This document shows positions 1-12,119 of a stretch of 64,000 nt of DNA, piece after piece; the stretch's first letter is position 1, and every line of letters begins with the position of its first letter. Both the position numbers and the translations under genes were made by a program. Origin of the DNA: Gigaspora rosea. Its lineage: Eukaryota > Glomeromycota > Glomeromycetes > Diversisporales > Gigasporaceae. The DNA lies in the NCBI GenBank assembly GCA_003550325.1, contig QKWP01000666.1, positions 182,393 to 246,392 on the forward strand, given 5' to 3'. Below the pieces are notes generated by a model that made no database searches, was not told the origin of the DNA, and worked only from the letters and a program-made list of their open reading frames with translations.

Positions 1-1224
1 ATTAAATTTTTTGGGAATATAGAGCAAGGAGGGAAGAAAAAATTGGGCTTAAAAATCAAATTAAAAGTTTGACATTTTTGCACAAAACGAAAATGTACTG
101 TAAATGGCCAGATAAAAGATCCCCCTAGATAGTAGATCCATTAAGTACTATACCCGGGTGCAGATCACATGATCTTCTTTAATTAAATGTGGTCCTTTTT
201 TAAAATCTAAATTGCATATTATAAGTGCAAAATGTATGTGCGTTTTAAATTTTTACACTATATGATATAAGCTCTCAGCTGCATACTATACCCGGGCTCT
301 ATTTTTTTTTTTAAATGGGCAATCCTGCTTTTATTATACGGGATACAAGTATATAACCCTAGGATTTTTAGACTATTGTCTATATCCCCTTTCTATCACA
401 ATAAAGACTTATCCAGTTAACAAAATACCTAAATGCGATCTGCCGTAGTCAAGAATAGTCTCAAATTTTGGTCTTCTAACACATAGAACACTTCAAATTA
501 TCACTGACAAGCTCTTGCTAGCTTTGTCAGGATTGCACCCTTTTCTTAAAATTTTTTTTCTTCATAAAAGACAAAATAAAAAAGGTGGAAAATATCAATG
601 AACTACCAAGAAAATGAAAAACAAAAACAAAGGACTAATACAAAAAAGAAAAAACATAAGAAAAAAGGCCAATCCTGACCTGGGAGAAGAAAAAAAGAAA
701 GAAAACAAAGAAAAAGAAATGAAGCTGGCAACTACTATATTTAAAAATTATATGATACTGTGTAAGGAATTGCCTCATCTAAATATCATATATACATATT
801 TAAAATAACAAAAGAAAAAAAGACTACGCCTAAAAGAACTTTCTAGAAAGAAATTTCATGCAAATTACTCCAAAATATCTCATGTGTCATTCATTGTTTA
901 TCTCAAAAGACCCGATTTCACTTGTGACTTGATTCTAACTTGCTGAATTATGCTCGATTATATTGGGTTGGTTAACTGATTGACAATTTTGTTATCTGGT
1001 TCAAGTCACTAGTCAAAACATATTTTTTAGCTATTTACAAAGTGAAAAATGGGGTCGAAGTTAAAAAAAAATTTTTTTAGAAAAAATTTTTTTTTAACTT
1101 AAACACATTATTTATCTAGTAAATGCCTAAAAAAACGCGTTTTAATCTTAGTTATAAGTAAAATTGCATGCTGAACAACTTTGCTTAAGCGCCCAAAGTA
1201 GATATCTTAATAAAAAAAGGGGTT
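1..1224. other. AT-rich intergenic, no gene seen
   Basis: No coding sequence with recognisable motifs. A lysine-rich open frame at 614-808 is A-run composition, not a gene. The 12-mer actatacccggg occurs twice (about 146 and 284), perhaps a small direct-repeat remnant. Confidence 0.6.
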
Positions 1225-1432
1225 AGGCTTCTGAAGTTCAGTTCAGTTCAATAGAGGTTCAGGTTCAGGTTCAATGAACCTGAACCTGAACATGAACCTG
1301 CTCTAAAAGTTCAATACTGAACTGAACCTGAACTTAAAATTATTGAACATGAACCTGAACCTGAACTTAAAAAGAGTTCAGTTCAGGTTCAGTTCAAGGT
1401 TCATGAACATGTTCAGGTTCATAATATATGCA
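1225..1432. repeat. TTCAGG/CCTGAA word cluster, left flank
   Basis: Dense run of the hexamer GTTCAG or CTGAAC on both strands, with local palindromes. A matching cluster lies at about 2740-2938 and both share the phrase gctctaaaagttcaatactg, so the two probably bound one composite element around the 327-bp array. Confidence 0.8.
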
Positions 1433-1461
1433 CATGTTTACCTAAATCACAAAGTTAGGAA

Positions 1462-2560
1462 CAATTAGTAAAATTTAGAAAATCATAAAAATTTGTATAA
1501 TTTTATTAATAAAATTATATAAATTTCTATAATTCTTTAAATTTTACTAATCGGTCATAACTTCTTGCACTAAGTAAACTTGTTAAGCACCAAAAAATAC
1601 ATCAAATCGACATATTTTATTTTACTTTTCTTAAAATTTGAAGAAAAGATGCTTAATTTTGGAAATTTTCATCAAAAATTCAAAATTAAGCATCTTTGAC
1701 GCAAATTTTAAGGAAAATAAAATAAAATATACCGAAATGATGTATTTTTTGGTGCTAAACAAGTTTACTTAGATCAAGAAGTTATGATCAATTAGTAAAA
1801 TTTAGAGAATCATAGAAATTTGTATAATTTTATTAATAAAATTATACAAATTTCTATGATTCTCTAAATTTTACTAATTGATCATAACTTCTTGCACTAA
1901 GTAAACTTGTTAAGCACCAAAAAATACATCAAATCGGCATATTTTATTTTACTTTTCTTAAAATTTGAAGAAAAGATGCTTAATTTTGGAAATTTTCATC
2001 AAAAATTCAAAATTAAGCATCTTTGACGCAAATTTTAAGGAAAATAAAATAAAATATACCGAAATGATGTATTTTTTGGTGCTAAACAAGTTTACTTAGA
2101 TCAAGAAGTTATGATCAATTAGTAAAATTTAGAGAATCATAGAAATTTGTATAATTTTATTAATAAAATTATACAAATTTCTATGATTCTCTAAATTTTA
2201 CTAATTGATCATAACTTCTTGCACTAAGTAAACTTGTTAAGCACCAAAAAATACATCAAATCGGCATATTTTATTTTACTTTTCTTAAAATTTGAAGAAA
2301 AGATGCTTAATTTTGGAAATTTTCATCAAAAATTCAAAATTAAGCATCTTTGACGCAAATTTTAAGGAAAATAAAATAAAATATACCGAAATGATGTATT
2401 TTTTGGTGCTAAACAAGTTTACTTAGATCAAGAAGTTATGATCAATTAGTAAAATTTAGAGAATCATAGAAATTTGTATAATTTTATTAATAAAATTATA
2501 CAAAATGCTATGATTCTCTAAATTTTATTAACTGATTTATACTTCTCTCTCTAAGTAAAC
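1462..2560. repeat. 327-bp tandem array of two nested palindromes
   Basis: Unit starts at 1462, 1789, 2116 and 2443, spaced exactly 327 bp, giving three full copies and a partial one. Each unit has a near-perfect palindrome of about 92 bp (beginning caattagtaaaatttagag) followed by a second, imperfect palindrome of about 235 bp whose outer arms carry aagtaaacttgtt. Copies 2-4 are almost identical; copy 1 has diverged more. There is no coding potential. DNA or RNA from the array could fold into long hairpins. Confidence 0.92.
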
Positions 2561-2574
2561 TTGTTCAGTATCAA

Positions 2575-2938
2575 AAATACATATATCTTTATTCAGACTC
2601 AAACTAGTTTGCGAAATTCGGACTAGCCTGACCAAACTTATAATCGAGTTTGAGTTTAGTATAAAGTTTTAATAATAAAATTTAGAATTTGAGTCTGGTC
2701 TGGACCAGACCAAACCCGGACCCAAACTTAGAATTACTAGTTCATATGAACACCAGACTGAACCTGAACATGTTCATGAACTTATGAACTGAACCTGAAC
2801 TGAACCTGAACCAGCTCTAAAAGTTCAATACTGAACCTGAACCTGAACATGTTTTAAAAAATGTCCAGGTTCAGGTTCAATGCTGAACCTGAACCTGAAC
2901 CTGAACTTGACCTAAGTTCAGTTCAGTTCAGGTTCATA
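2575..2938. repeat. GTCTGG and TTCAGG word clusters, right flank
   Basis: 2580-2735 has inverted words such as gagtctggtctggaccagac. 2740-2938 is again CTGAAC/GTTCAG repeats, sharing gctctaaaagttcaatactg with the left cluster. The next 345 bp (2939-3283) hold no recognisable feature. Confidence 0.75.
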
Positions 2939-3283
2939 GAAACACTAAAAGGGGTTTTATATTGAAAATTCAAAAAATTTTACTTTAATATATAGGTAAC
3001 CCATTTTTCTTACAAGGTAACCTACTTTGGTCGTCTAAGTAAAGTTGTTCAAGGCATGATTTTACATATATTTATTGCTTTAAAATTGTTTAAATATTTT
3101 GTTTTAGTGAAGTTACATTTTTGTTTTGTGCAAAATTGGCAAAATTTTAATTCTTCTCCTCTTGTTCTATATACTCGAAAAATTTAATTTTAAGTTAATA
3201 TGTAGAAGAAGAAACACCATAGATTCAAAGCTTATAGTAATTTTATATTTTTTTTAGGACTCCAGGCATCTCTTATATAGGTC

Positions 3284-3793
3284 ATAACTATAGATGCTGG
3301 TGAAATTAAACCATTTCACTAGGTGAAATAGTGAAATAGTTTCACTAGAATTATACCAAAATAAAATTTTGGTAAAATAGTGAAATTGGTGAAATTGGTA
3401 AAATAGTGAAATAGTGAAATTGGTAAAATTGGTAAAATTGATAAATTTGGTAAATTGGTAAAATGGTGAATTGGTGAAAATGGTAAATTGTAAAAACATA
3501 AAATGTAAAAATTTGAACAAAAACCTAACTTTTGAAAAGCAAATACAGTCCAAATTCCAGACGGAAATAATTTCAGACTCTGGAAATTTACCATTTCACT
3601 ATTCAACCATTTCACTATTTTACTATCTCATCATTTCACTAATTCACCAATTTACCATTTCACCAATTCACCAATTACACTAATTATACCAATTCACTAG
3701 TTACACCAATTATACTATTGCCAGATTGGTGATTGGTGAAATGATGAAATCATTTTACCACTTTGATTTAATTTCATCAGCATCTATAGTTAT
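3284..3793. mobile_element. Fold-back MITE with GTGAAATTGGT words
   Basis: Terminal inverted repeats of 27 bp: ataactatagatgctggtga at 3284 and its near-exact reverse complement ending at 3793, differing at one base. The left half is made of GTGAAATTGGTAAAAT words and the right half of their complement, so the whole element folds back on itself. Open frames inside it (3254-3683) encode only Phe/Thr/Asn-rich repeat translations and are not genes. Confidence 0.85.
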
Positions 3794-4083
3794 TGGCCAA
3801 TTTTGGCTCAATTTGCTGAAAATGACAAAATATATTTGTTTAAATATTTTTAATCTAGTGATCAAAATTGAATAAACTTTTTTTAGTTAAATGCATCTCA
3901 CTAAAAGCTTCATTTTTAAAAAAACTTTGTTCAAATTGGTTCACCAGATGCCAAGATAATTGGCAAAAACTTTTTTTGTTTCTTAAATTTTAGGGGCTTT
4001 TGCTAAAAAAAACAAGTATGACCTCTATACTAGATGTTCGGGGTCTTGTTTTTTTTATAAATTTATATTTAACTAAAACTTAG

Positions 4084-5021
4084 ATGGCGACTTAGTGAGT
4101 TGGATATGTTGTCAATCCCAAGTAGTAGTAATTACAAATATGAAGTTCAAATCCCACCAGAGATGTTTTTGAAAATTATATCTGTATTACAGCAACCTGG
4201 ACTAGTAAACCAAGCCGGATCAGTAGATCTGTAACCTGGGTCACACCAAAGGTGCATTGGATTTTTGTAATACCAATGAATATTTTGGGAGCTTTGTAGC
4301 ATTCATGCATACATGAAGGAATGCAAACTGATATTGGGCAGTACAAACCCTCGATAAGTTTAAAGTGCATATAAAGATTTTCTGGGGCACAAAAAAGGGA
4401 AGTATGCTTGGCAAGACCCAAACAAAGAGATAGCCAACTTTCAATTGTACTTGAATAGAAATTGGATAGGAAGCTGATTTATGACAAAAGGGCTCATAGT
4501 GGGGCCCTACTAATTAGACCGCCAAGTTGCACCAGAGGAAAAGGACATGTGTTTTAGAATTGTGCACCAAGAGGAGTGAGACCTTAGGCATATAGAGCCT
4601 GGCAGACTGACCCTTCTGGGTCTTTAAATTGGAAGTAGGAATGCAACCAGAAGAGGAATAGAAGGAAGTACTGGGGTTGGTGAACTTTGCAAGAGTATGC
4701 ATAATGCTATAGATACTAGTAGAAAGATAGTGGCTTAAGATATGGTTAGGTTACAGCAGCATTTAAGAGATAGCTTGAGATACAAACCTGGTAGTGGCAG
4801 CACTACAGGTACTACTAGAGGACAAGCAATATGTACAAAAACCAAGTTGAGTATATAAGTGGCACTTATAGGATGCTCTAGTATACTTAGATTATAGATA
4901 AATAGTCTAAGTATTGGTACTTAATAGTTGTAGAGATTAATTTAATAGGTATAGATGTTGTAATGATAACTATACTTAATAAAGTCTAAAGCATGAGCTT
5001 ATATTGAATATCAAAAAAAAA
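4084..5021 (+). mobile_element. SINE-like element with tRNA-type promoter
   Basis: A tRNA-like head carries an A-box-like ttagtgagttgg (4092-4103) and a B-box-like agttcaaatcc (4144-4154), spaced about 41 bp apart as in tRNA genes. The sequence ends in an A-run (5011-5021) after an AT-rich tail. The phrase gatctgtaacctgggtcaca (4228) recurs in diverged form at about 10008, suggesting a dispersed family. No clear target duplication was found and the length (about 0.94 kb) is long for a SINE, so more than one element could be joined here. Confidence 0.45.
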
Positions 5022-5071
5022 AACTCAGTTATAAATAGTGTGACAAGTCAGTTGACTAATATAGTCAGTTC

Positions 5072-5150
5072 TTTTTAAGTTTATCCCTTTGGGACCACAC
5101 TTTAATAACGAGCATATAGAGAATAATAAGAAAAAGTGCATTTATATAGA
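5072..5150. repeat. Partial copy of TA-type MITE family
   Basis: Matches the interior of the complete MITE at 60482-60651: words such as ccacactttaataa and aagtgcattta followed by tagaggt. The terminal repeats are decayed. Confidence 0.6.
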
Positions 5151-5169
5151 GGTCAAGTACCAGTATCAG

Positions 5170-5490
5170 AGATGATACTAAAACCTTTTTTGGCAATTAT
5201 GAGAGTTTTGGGTTACAGATTGTAGTTTCTAAAACCTTATCTAAAACTCAAAACCTTAACTAAAACCTAAAACCTTGACCGAAACCTAAAACCTCAACTG
5301 AAACCCTGAAACTGCCAAAATATTAATAATTTATTTGTTTATTCTCTCCCAAGTTGGTGCTAAAACCTTTTTGTACCAAATCTGAAAGTTTCAGGCCTCA
5401 TATATAATTTCTGAACCTTGTCTGAAACTTGAAATCTCACCCAACACCCGAAACCTTATTCAAAACCTTACCTAAATACCAAAAACTATC
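5170..5490. repeat. Two tandem AAACCT-word units
   Basis: Two diverged copies of about 180 bp (5172 and 5354), each starting with gctaaaacctttttt-like sequence and continuing with repeated AAACCTNA words. Composition resembles the GGTTTCGG-word patches at 12-13.8 kb. 5491-5775 contains nothing recognisable. Confidence 0.55.
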
Positions 5491-5840
5491 CAAACCTCTA
5501 TATATATTTATTGCATTAATGTGTATATATCTCTTTTAAATGCACTGATGTATACTATATATTTCTTCAATATAAATTAATTGCATTGATGTAAATTACA
5601 TATTTCCTTAAAGAATACAATAAAATTTGAGAACTGCACTCTGCTAGTTTCGGCACTGGGAGAGTGCTAAAGAGACAATACGCTAAATAAAGTTAGTTTT
5701 AAAAATGTACAAGGCTGTTATATAGGGGCAAAAGCTCTAAAATTAAAAAAAAAGAAAGTTTACAAGTTTTAATATAGATGAGATCCAGTGAAAATGTATA
5801 AAGACCCATAATACTAAGTCAAAATCTATTAACAAGAAAG

Positions 5841-7010
5841 ATGTCACAAGAAAGCTCAACTGTCTCAATAGAGTTAGAACAAGGACAGAAAAAGCAAGCA
5901 AAAACCTCTAATAACATGTCTGTAGATTGGGCAGAAGATGTGGACCTAGAATTCGCTATGAGAGAGGACCCAACAGACACAGGTTCAAGCTCCTCTGAAG
6001 AAAAGGAAAATTCGCCAGGAAATATTTTAGAAAAACTGTAGAGAATGCTGATATAATAAATATGATCATGCAAAATAATGATCTGAGCCAGAATTTGGGT
6101 GATAATACAATAAATTTAGGGATTAAATCATCTGAAGGCCATCAGTGGTCTAGTTTATTTATTAAACTAAGAAGTGGTAGGCCAACATACTCTGATTTTG
6201 CCCCCAGAGACAGAATCCATACAAAAAATGACAAAATTTTGAAAACATTTTAATTAATATTGTAGGTGCTTTATATGCAAAAATAGGAAATAATTTTATT
6301 GCAGCTAGGCTGCATTATAAAAAGGAAAGCATCTATACCTCGAGTTTGTTTTTACCAATCAGGAGAAGCAACAATTTTATGCTATAAATAGAATTGTTTC
6401 TTCAATTAAACCCTTGGTTTATAAAAGAACACTAGCATGCACAAACCAAGATTGTTATTTCAAGACATCAGATGACCCAGACCTCATTAAGAGAATCCCT
6501 AGACATATTCACATATAGGACCAGAAAATCACTTTGCAGTGGAAAGAGGCTCCAAAGTTTGTTTTTACTATAACAAAGAAGAGCATATTATAAGGAACTA
6601 TAAAAAGCTCAAAAAGTTGGTTAAATTCAGACAATAGCAAAGAGGTGTGTAGAATGCAAGCGAATGATCAAGCGAAAATACAAAGTCAGAATGGAATAAT
6701 CTTTAGTATGGATAACCCATATATAACTGATGAAGCACAAAGTTTAAGCAAGAAAGTAATATATGATGAAAATAGTGAAAACTCTGAACAGGCAGCAAAT
6801 AGAATTTTCTGGTTAATCAAATTGATGAAGTCTTACAAGAAGAGGCTAACATAGTAAATACCTTAGAAAGTGAGAAAGTAAAGGCAGTTGATACTATTTT
6901 TGTTGGGTCTAAAGAAGAAATTGGTACAGAGGATGTTGCTTAAAAGCTCCAAAAGGCAGAGGAAATGGAGATAATAGTAGAAACAGATATTGAATCAAAG
7001 CAAATAGTTT
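5841..7010 (+). pseudogene. LINE ORF1-like remnant with zinc knuckle
   Basis: The N-terminal stretch beginning MSQESSTVSIELEQGQ is acidic and Ser/Glu-rich; later fragments include YSDFAPRDRIH. At 6560-6604 the reading CFYYNKEEHIIRNYKK has the spacing of a C-x2-C-x4-H-x4-C knuckle, with the second and third Cys replaced by Tyr (TGY to TAY, G to A changes). Further short open stretches rich in Glu/Lys/Asn follow to about 7000. Such a knuckle protein is the nucleic-acid-binding ORF1 of many LINEs. It cannot be functional because of several stops and frame changes. Confidence 0.6.
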
Positions 7011-7210
7011 GACAATGAAGGATTTATTCAAGTAACTAGCAAAAGAAATAAGAAAAAAATTGGTAACTCAGCAATAGACAAAAGGCTTTCCTCATATGAC
7101 AAGGATAAAGGATTTAAAAAAGGCAAAACCTTATCAGGTAGATAATTATAGTATATATCATAATAATTATAGATTGGATAAGCAAATTTATTTAATTTTT
7201 TTTTGCATAT

Positions 7211-8250
7211 ATGCATAATACGATCAAAATAGCAACCCTAAATGTCAAGGGTTTGAATAACAAACAAAAATTTCAAAAGACTATAACTTTGTTAAAATCA
7301 TATAAATTAGATTTAATTTTAATACTTTTATAACTACTCTATTAGAAATTTTTTGGCTTAGCAGTGTATGTATAACTCACATTGGAAATCAAAAACAGCA
7401 ATACTAGCAAGAAGAAAGGAGATTAAGTTTGAGGAGATAAAAAAATTATTTAATGAATGAGTTTTATCGACAAGATTTAATTTTAAACAATGGTTCTACT
7501 AGTTACTAATATATATGCACCTCCAAATATAGAAGACCAAATTACATTCTTTAATAATTGGCTTTTGCAGATATTATGAAGAGGTTATTAATATTGTAGC
7601 TAGGGATCTTGACATAAATCTAAATCTATATGAAAACAAAATTAGTCATACAGAGCTATATAACAATTTGTCACATGAGATTTTAAGACAGAAAATGCAG
7701 GAGTATGTAGATACAGCAGAGATAATAGGGCCAACTCTTTTTTACCTTTTATCAAAGAACACATAGAAGCCACTTAATGGCTACTCGTTGGATTATATAT
7801 TTATAGACATAAATTATGTTCAATATTGTAAGGGAGTCACTTTTTGGTTTGGTAACTTTGACCATTTATTAGTTGAATGCAAGTTGAAGAACTTTTCAAG
7901 AGCTGCATTTTGGAAATTTGAAAAAAGGTATTGGTCTAATAAAAGAATTAGAGAAGAAGTTGAGAGGAACTACGCAACATTAAAGATGTAAGCAAATGGG
8001 ATTTTCACAAATGTGTTATTCAGTCTTGATTATCAGGGCCTATAAATCACAGACTGCTCTATAAAATAAAATTCAAAAACTTCACAAAAGGCTTATAGAA
8101 GTAAATATGAAAATTACACATAGCGACAAGTACGAGGATTTACAGTTAGTAGCTAAAAATATACAATAACAGTTGCAAGGGAGCTATCTATATTAGCTAA
8201 AAATTGGCAAACTAGATCGAAGATTAAATAGAAGTTTATATTCTGACAAT
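7211..8250 (+). pseudogene. LINE ORF2 remnant, endonuclease domain
   Basis: The reading from 7211 starts with KIATLNVKGLNN, the N-terminal signature of the L1-type AP endonuclease ('iatlNvrGl'). Downstream fragments in shifting frames give IYAPPN, then LDYIFIDINY followed by FWFGNFDHLLVECKL (7780-7900), matching the C-terminal '(S)DH' region of this domain, with Phe in place of the usual Ser. This domain nicks target DNA for target-primed reverse transcription. Multiple stops are present (for example at about 7330 and 7580) and no RT domain follows, so it is a dead fragment. Confidence 0.75.
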
Positions 8251-8655
8251 CAAGATTGCTTTTGCATGCATCAGTTTTTTTACTTACTATATAAAAATTG
8301 GATACAATATCAAGTAATAATAAATAATTAGTAAGTCCATATCTACTACATCAGCAAAAATATATATACGTAAACTTGCGCAAGTTTTTACAGTATGTAA
8401 GAAAATCGTAAACTTATGTAATATTTAGTATAAAATTGCGTAAGTTTTATGATGTGTAAGAAAATTGTAAATCTATGTAAAAATTTTACATAAGTTTACG
8501 ATTTTCTTATGGTGTGTAAGAAAATTGTAAATTTATATAAAATTTTTATGTAAATTTACAATTTTTTAATGGTACGTAAGAAAATTGTAAACTTACATAA
8601 AATTTTTACATAAATTTATGATTTTCTTACAGTGTATAAAAAAATACAGATAATA

Positions 8656-9002
8656 TAAAATGCGCCTATGGTGTTTTATACCATAGGTAAATTAGATTTA
8701 CAAATCTGTGTAACAAAAGCAAAAAATAAACTTTTATAAAACAAAAAATAAATTTTTATTACCTTAGGGTTAGGGTGAGACCTGGCATGGAGCAGGGAGC
8801 ATAGTTTATACCAAAATTTAGCAAGGAATTTTTTTTATTAGAGCCCCAAAGGTGGTTTCATAAGCAAACTTTAGAGATATGAATGTTTTTTTAAAAAATA
8901 AACAAAAAAACCGAAATTTTATGTTTCGCCTGATCTTAAATTTTGATTGGCTATTCTAATGGTTTTGTATAACATGGTGTAGAACACCATAGGTGCATTT
9001 TA
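8656..9002. mobile_element. 347-bp MITE, perfect-ended
   Basis: Terminal inverted repeats of 20 bp: taaaatgcgcctatggtgtt at 8656-8675 and its complement at 8983-9002 with one mismatch. Nested inside the 8351-11863 element. A telomere-like ttagggttaggg occurs inside at about 8764. Confidence 0.8.
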
Positions 9003-9348
9003 GTAGACCCGAAAAAATAAAAAAACTATTTTACACTAATTTTTGAATATTTCAAAATGAATCAATGTTTAACTAATATTTTTGAATTATTTTGAATTAT
9101 TTTGAAATATTTGATCACTAGGTAAAAAAATAAAAAACAAAGTTCAAAATTTCGTAAGCCTATTTGATTCATAAGCTACCATAGATTATAAAAATATATT
9201 CCACAAAGTATGTGAAAAAACTTAAAAAAAAAAAGCCATTTTGAACGATTTTTACTCTCTCTTCCTTTTACCCTCTCTCCCTTTTACTCCTTTCTCCTTT
9301 TTTTTTCTTTCTCTTTTTTTCTCTTTCTTTTTGCTTTTTATTAATATA

Positions 9349-9972
9349 GTCTGGTGCAAAAAGATTTGTACTCCAAATAGCTCTGATTCACATATTTTTT
9401 GTACAAATTAATTTTTGATTTTTTTAATTTAATATACTTATTAGGTTACCAGATTAATAAAAATAAAATCATTTTGATTATTCTATTGATAAATTAAAAA
9501 AATTTATTAATAGTAACTTTTTTAACAATATTTACTATACTATATAATATCTATAGTAATTTATATATGTGTGTATATAGTAAAAAAAAATCAAATTACC
9601 TCACTTTAAAGTTTAATTTCTTCACAACTAGTGATTCAATTTTGCTCAAATTTTAACCATATCTTTATCATATGCACATTAATGCACTTGCGTAGTACAA
9701 GCTCATAGAACTGCATATTGCTTGCGAAAATATTTAAAATATCTTTTTTTTTAAAAAAAATATTTCAATTTTTTTTTGAATATAGCAAATTGTACATGCA
9801 AAATTATTAAAATAAAACAATGTTAAAATAATAAAAATAATATAATAAGTTAGATTAAAACCTATTTTATTTGATATTAAAAATTTTTTAATAATTAATC
9901 AAAAATATAAAAACTTTTACTAAGAGTTAAAATTACGAAACTTTTTGAGTTACAAATCTTTATGCACTGGAC
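9349..9972. mobile_element. 624-bp MITE
   Basis: Inverted ends gtctggtgcaaaaagatttg (9349) and caaatctttatgcactggac (ending 9972), about 25 bp each. The interior is AT-rich with no coding sequence. Nested inside the 8351-11863 element. Confidence 0.75.
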
Positions 9973-10294
9973 CATATTTCAAATACTTTCAAAATATTTT
10001 AGAATGATCTGTAACCTGGATCATATCAAGAACGCATTTGACTAATATTCAAAATATTTTAATAATTTTTGATAATTGTACTACAAGATCAGATTAGCTC
10101 TTTGTTTATTTTTTTTGTTTATAATTTAGATCTTCTATCAATTTTACATTGTTTCTTCATTTCCTTTTGTTTTTTTTTGGTTTCGTTTCATTTTTTAGTT
10201 TTGTTTTTTTTTTTATTTTTTATTTTTTTTTATTTTTTAATTTTTTTTTTTTTTAATTTTTAAATTTTTTTATTTTATTTCTATACTTTACTAC

Positions 10295-10790
10295 TGGCAC
10301 TTTGCAAGAAATCCAATGACTTTTCAGCACTTTGCGCAAGCCAACTCAGACTTTCAACACTTTGCAAAAATATACTTCAGCAATTTCTAAATTTCAAGAA
10401 TGCAAGTTTTTGCAAGTTTTTACAAGGTTTCATTTTATTTATTTTTTCATTTCATGTTTTTTGTTTTTGTTTTTTTTGGTTTATTTTTATTAATTTATTT
10501 TATTTTGGCACTTTGCAAAAACTTTTAACAATTTCTGAATTGCAAGGTCACGAACTCTTACTTTAAAGAAATAGAGATTTGGAGCTTCATTTATTTTTTT
10601 ACTTAGTTTGCTTACATTTTTGTTTTTGTTTGTTTTCTTTTTTTTTACTTATTTTTTTAGTTTTATTTTATATTATTTATCTCTTACTTCTTTCAAAACT
10701 TTGTAAGAAAATGACTTGACTTTTCTGACACTTTACAAGAACACCAATCTAACACTTTTGGCACTTTGCAAGAAGTCATGAATATAATCA
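10295..10790. repeat. GCACTTTGCAAG word repeats in T-rich DNA
   Basis: The word GCACTTTGCAA recurs about six times (10301, 10327, 10358, 10506, 10728, 10758), separated by T-runs. The T-rich open frame at 10069-10263 is poly-Phe/Leu low complexity, not a protein gene. Confidence 0.65.
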
Positions 10791-10906
10791 AATATAAGTG
10801 AATATGAGTGAATATAAGCAAATATAATAGTATATTTTTTTTTGTTTTTGTTTTTTTCGTTATTTTTTTCGGGTTTGTTTTTGTTTGTTTTTTTTACCAG
10901 CACTTT

Positions 10907-11276
10907 TAGGAAGTTGCGAATATGAACAAATATAAGCGAATATAATAGTTAAACAAAGAAGAAGAGAAATAATAGCTACTACAGGGTAAGAAAAATAAGT
11001 GTATAGAGCTATTATTATGCAATGAAGTGTGAAAGTAGTTTAAAATATTACTATTTTTTTATTTTCAATTTTTTTTATTTTATTTTTTTTGTCATTTTTT
11101 TATTTTAGGAAGTAGCAAATATGAGCAAATATTAGCGAATATAAGCAAATTTATAGTTAAAACAAAGAAGAAAAGAAATAATAGCAAACTGTAAGGTGAG
11201 AAAAAAATAAGTGTTTAGAGCTAGCATTATGTGACAAAATGTGAAAGGCTTCAAAATATTACTATTTTTTTCAGTT
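10907..11276. repeat. Direct repeat of about 160 bp, two copies
   Basis: Copies at 10907-11065 and 11106-11276 share aggaagt-gcgaatatgag, aacaaagaagaa, aaataagtgt and aaaatattactattttttt blocks in the same order with about 20% divergence. No function visible. Confidence 0.7.
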
Positions 11277-12119
11277 TTGCTTTCTTTTATTATTTTTTCA
11301 ATTTAGTTTTTTCTTGTTTTTATTTTTTTTTGTCATTTTTTTTATTTTTTCGTAAAAAATGTATAATAATATATAATAAAATATATAATATTGATTAAAA
11401 ATATATAGTAAATTAAAATATAATATATAATAATAATAATAAATAAAAAATATAAAATTTTATATTAAATTGCCAAACCTTGTAAAAATATGCAAAAATA
11501 TGCGAAAACATGCAAAAATCAGTAAAATGTTTAAAAAATTTGCAAAATGCATAATTATTTGAATTTAATATTAATTGATTATTAAATGATCATAATATTG
11601 TAATATATTATCGATTTATGCCAGTTTTGCCAGTTTTTGCAAGTTTTCAATATTTGTTGTTCATAATATTTTTTTGCTATATTTCGAATTTACTATGCCG
11701 TAAAAGTTCATAATTATTACACCTTTGTAATACTCCGAAGTTGCTATAGCGTAAACTTTCGTAATTATTACTTCTACATAATACTCTGAACTAATCACAA
11801 GTTTTTTGCAAGTTTACCCCTGTGTAAAAACTTACGAAGGTTTACGCATATTTTTTTTGCTGATATAATAATAGAATTAATAAGTTACCACAGAATTAAA
11901 TAAATTGTTGGTATCAAAAGTTTTTTCTATTGTCCTAGAATTTTGAAATCAGTTGTAATAACTGTATAGTATTAAAAATAAAGTTGATCAGCTTTAAAAA
12001 AAAACCTGAACAAACCAAGGCAGTGAAAAAAACATAATTAAAAAATTATAATTTATTTAAAAATAATTTTACATTTTGGGTTTATTAAAAGTCAACTTTA
12101 TAATAAATTGTAAAGGCTT

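Larger units (their letters stand above)
5776..8340 (+). mobile_element. Degenerate non-LTR (LINE) retrotransposon, 5' part
   Basis: A first-ORF region with a decayed CCHC zinc knuckle is followed by an apurinic-endonuclease-like second ORF, the usual LINE order. Many stops and frameshifts interrupt both. No reverse transcriptase motif follows: the element stops near 8340, just before the inverted-repeat element starting at 8351, so its 3' half is missing. Confidence 0.75.
8351..11863. mobile_element. 3.5-kb composite inverted-repeat element
   Basis: Ends are inverted: tcagcaaaaatatatatacg at 8351 and the complementary ...gcatattttttttgctga ending at 11863; the match continues inward for about 40 bp (taaacttgcgcaagttttta against taaaccttcgtaagttttta). 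Next to both ends are arrays of GTAAGAAAATCGTAAA or GTAA-type words in both orientations (8360-8640 and 11690-11830). The interior is T-rich with nested MITEs and no gene. Target duplication not determined. Confidence 0.65.

Noticed and set aside
614-808. Lysine-rich open frame
   Set aside because: A-run composition with no similarity to any family and no gene context.
1462-2560. CRISPR-like array
   Set aside because: Repeats are contiguous 327-bp units without unique spacers, in a eukaryotic genome.
3254-3683. Open frames of 70-99 codons on both strands
   Set aside because: They are translations of the GTGAAATTGGT word array in the fold-back MITE, Phe/Thr/Asn-rich with no domain.
4084-4160. 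Functional tRNA gene
   Set aside because: Box-like motifs exist, but I could not pair acceptor and anticodon stems convincingly and no anticodon could be assigned.
10069-10263. Phe/Leu-rich 64-codon frame that looks like a membrane protein
   Set aside because: Produced by poly-T runs inside a repeat.
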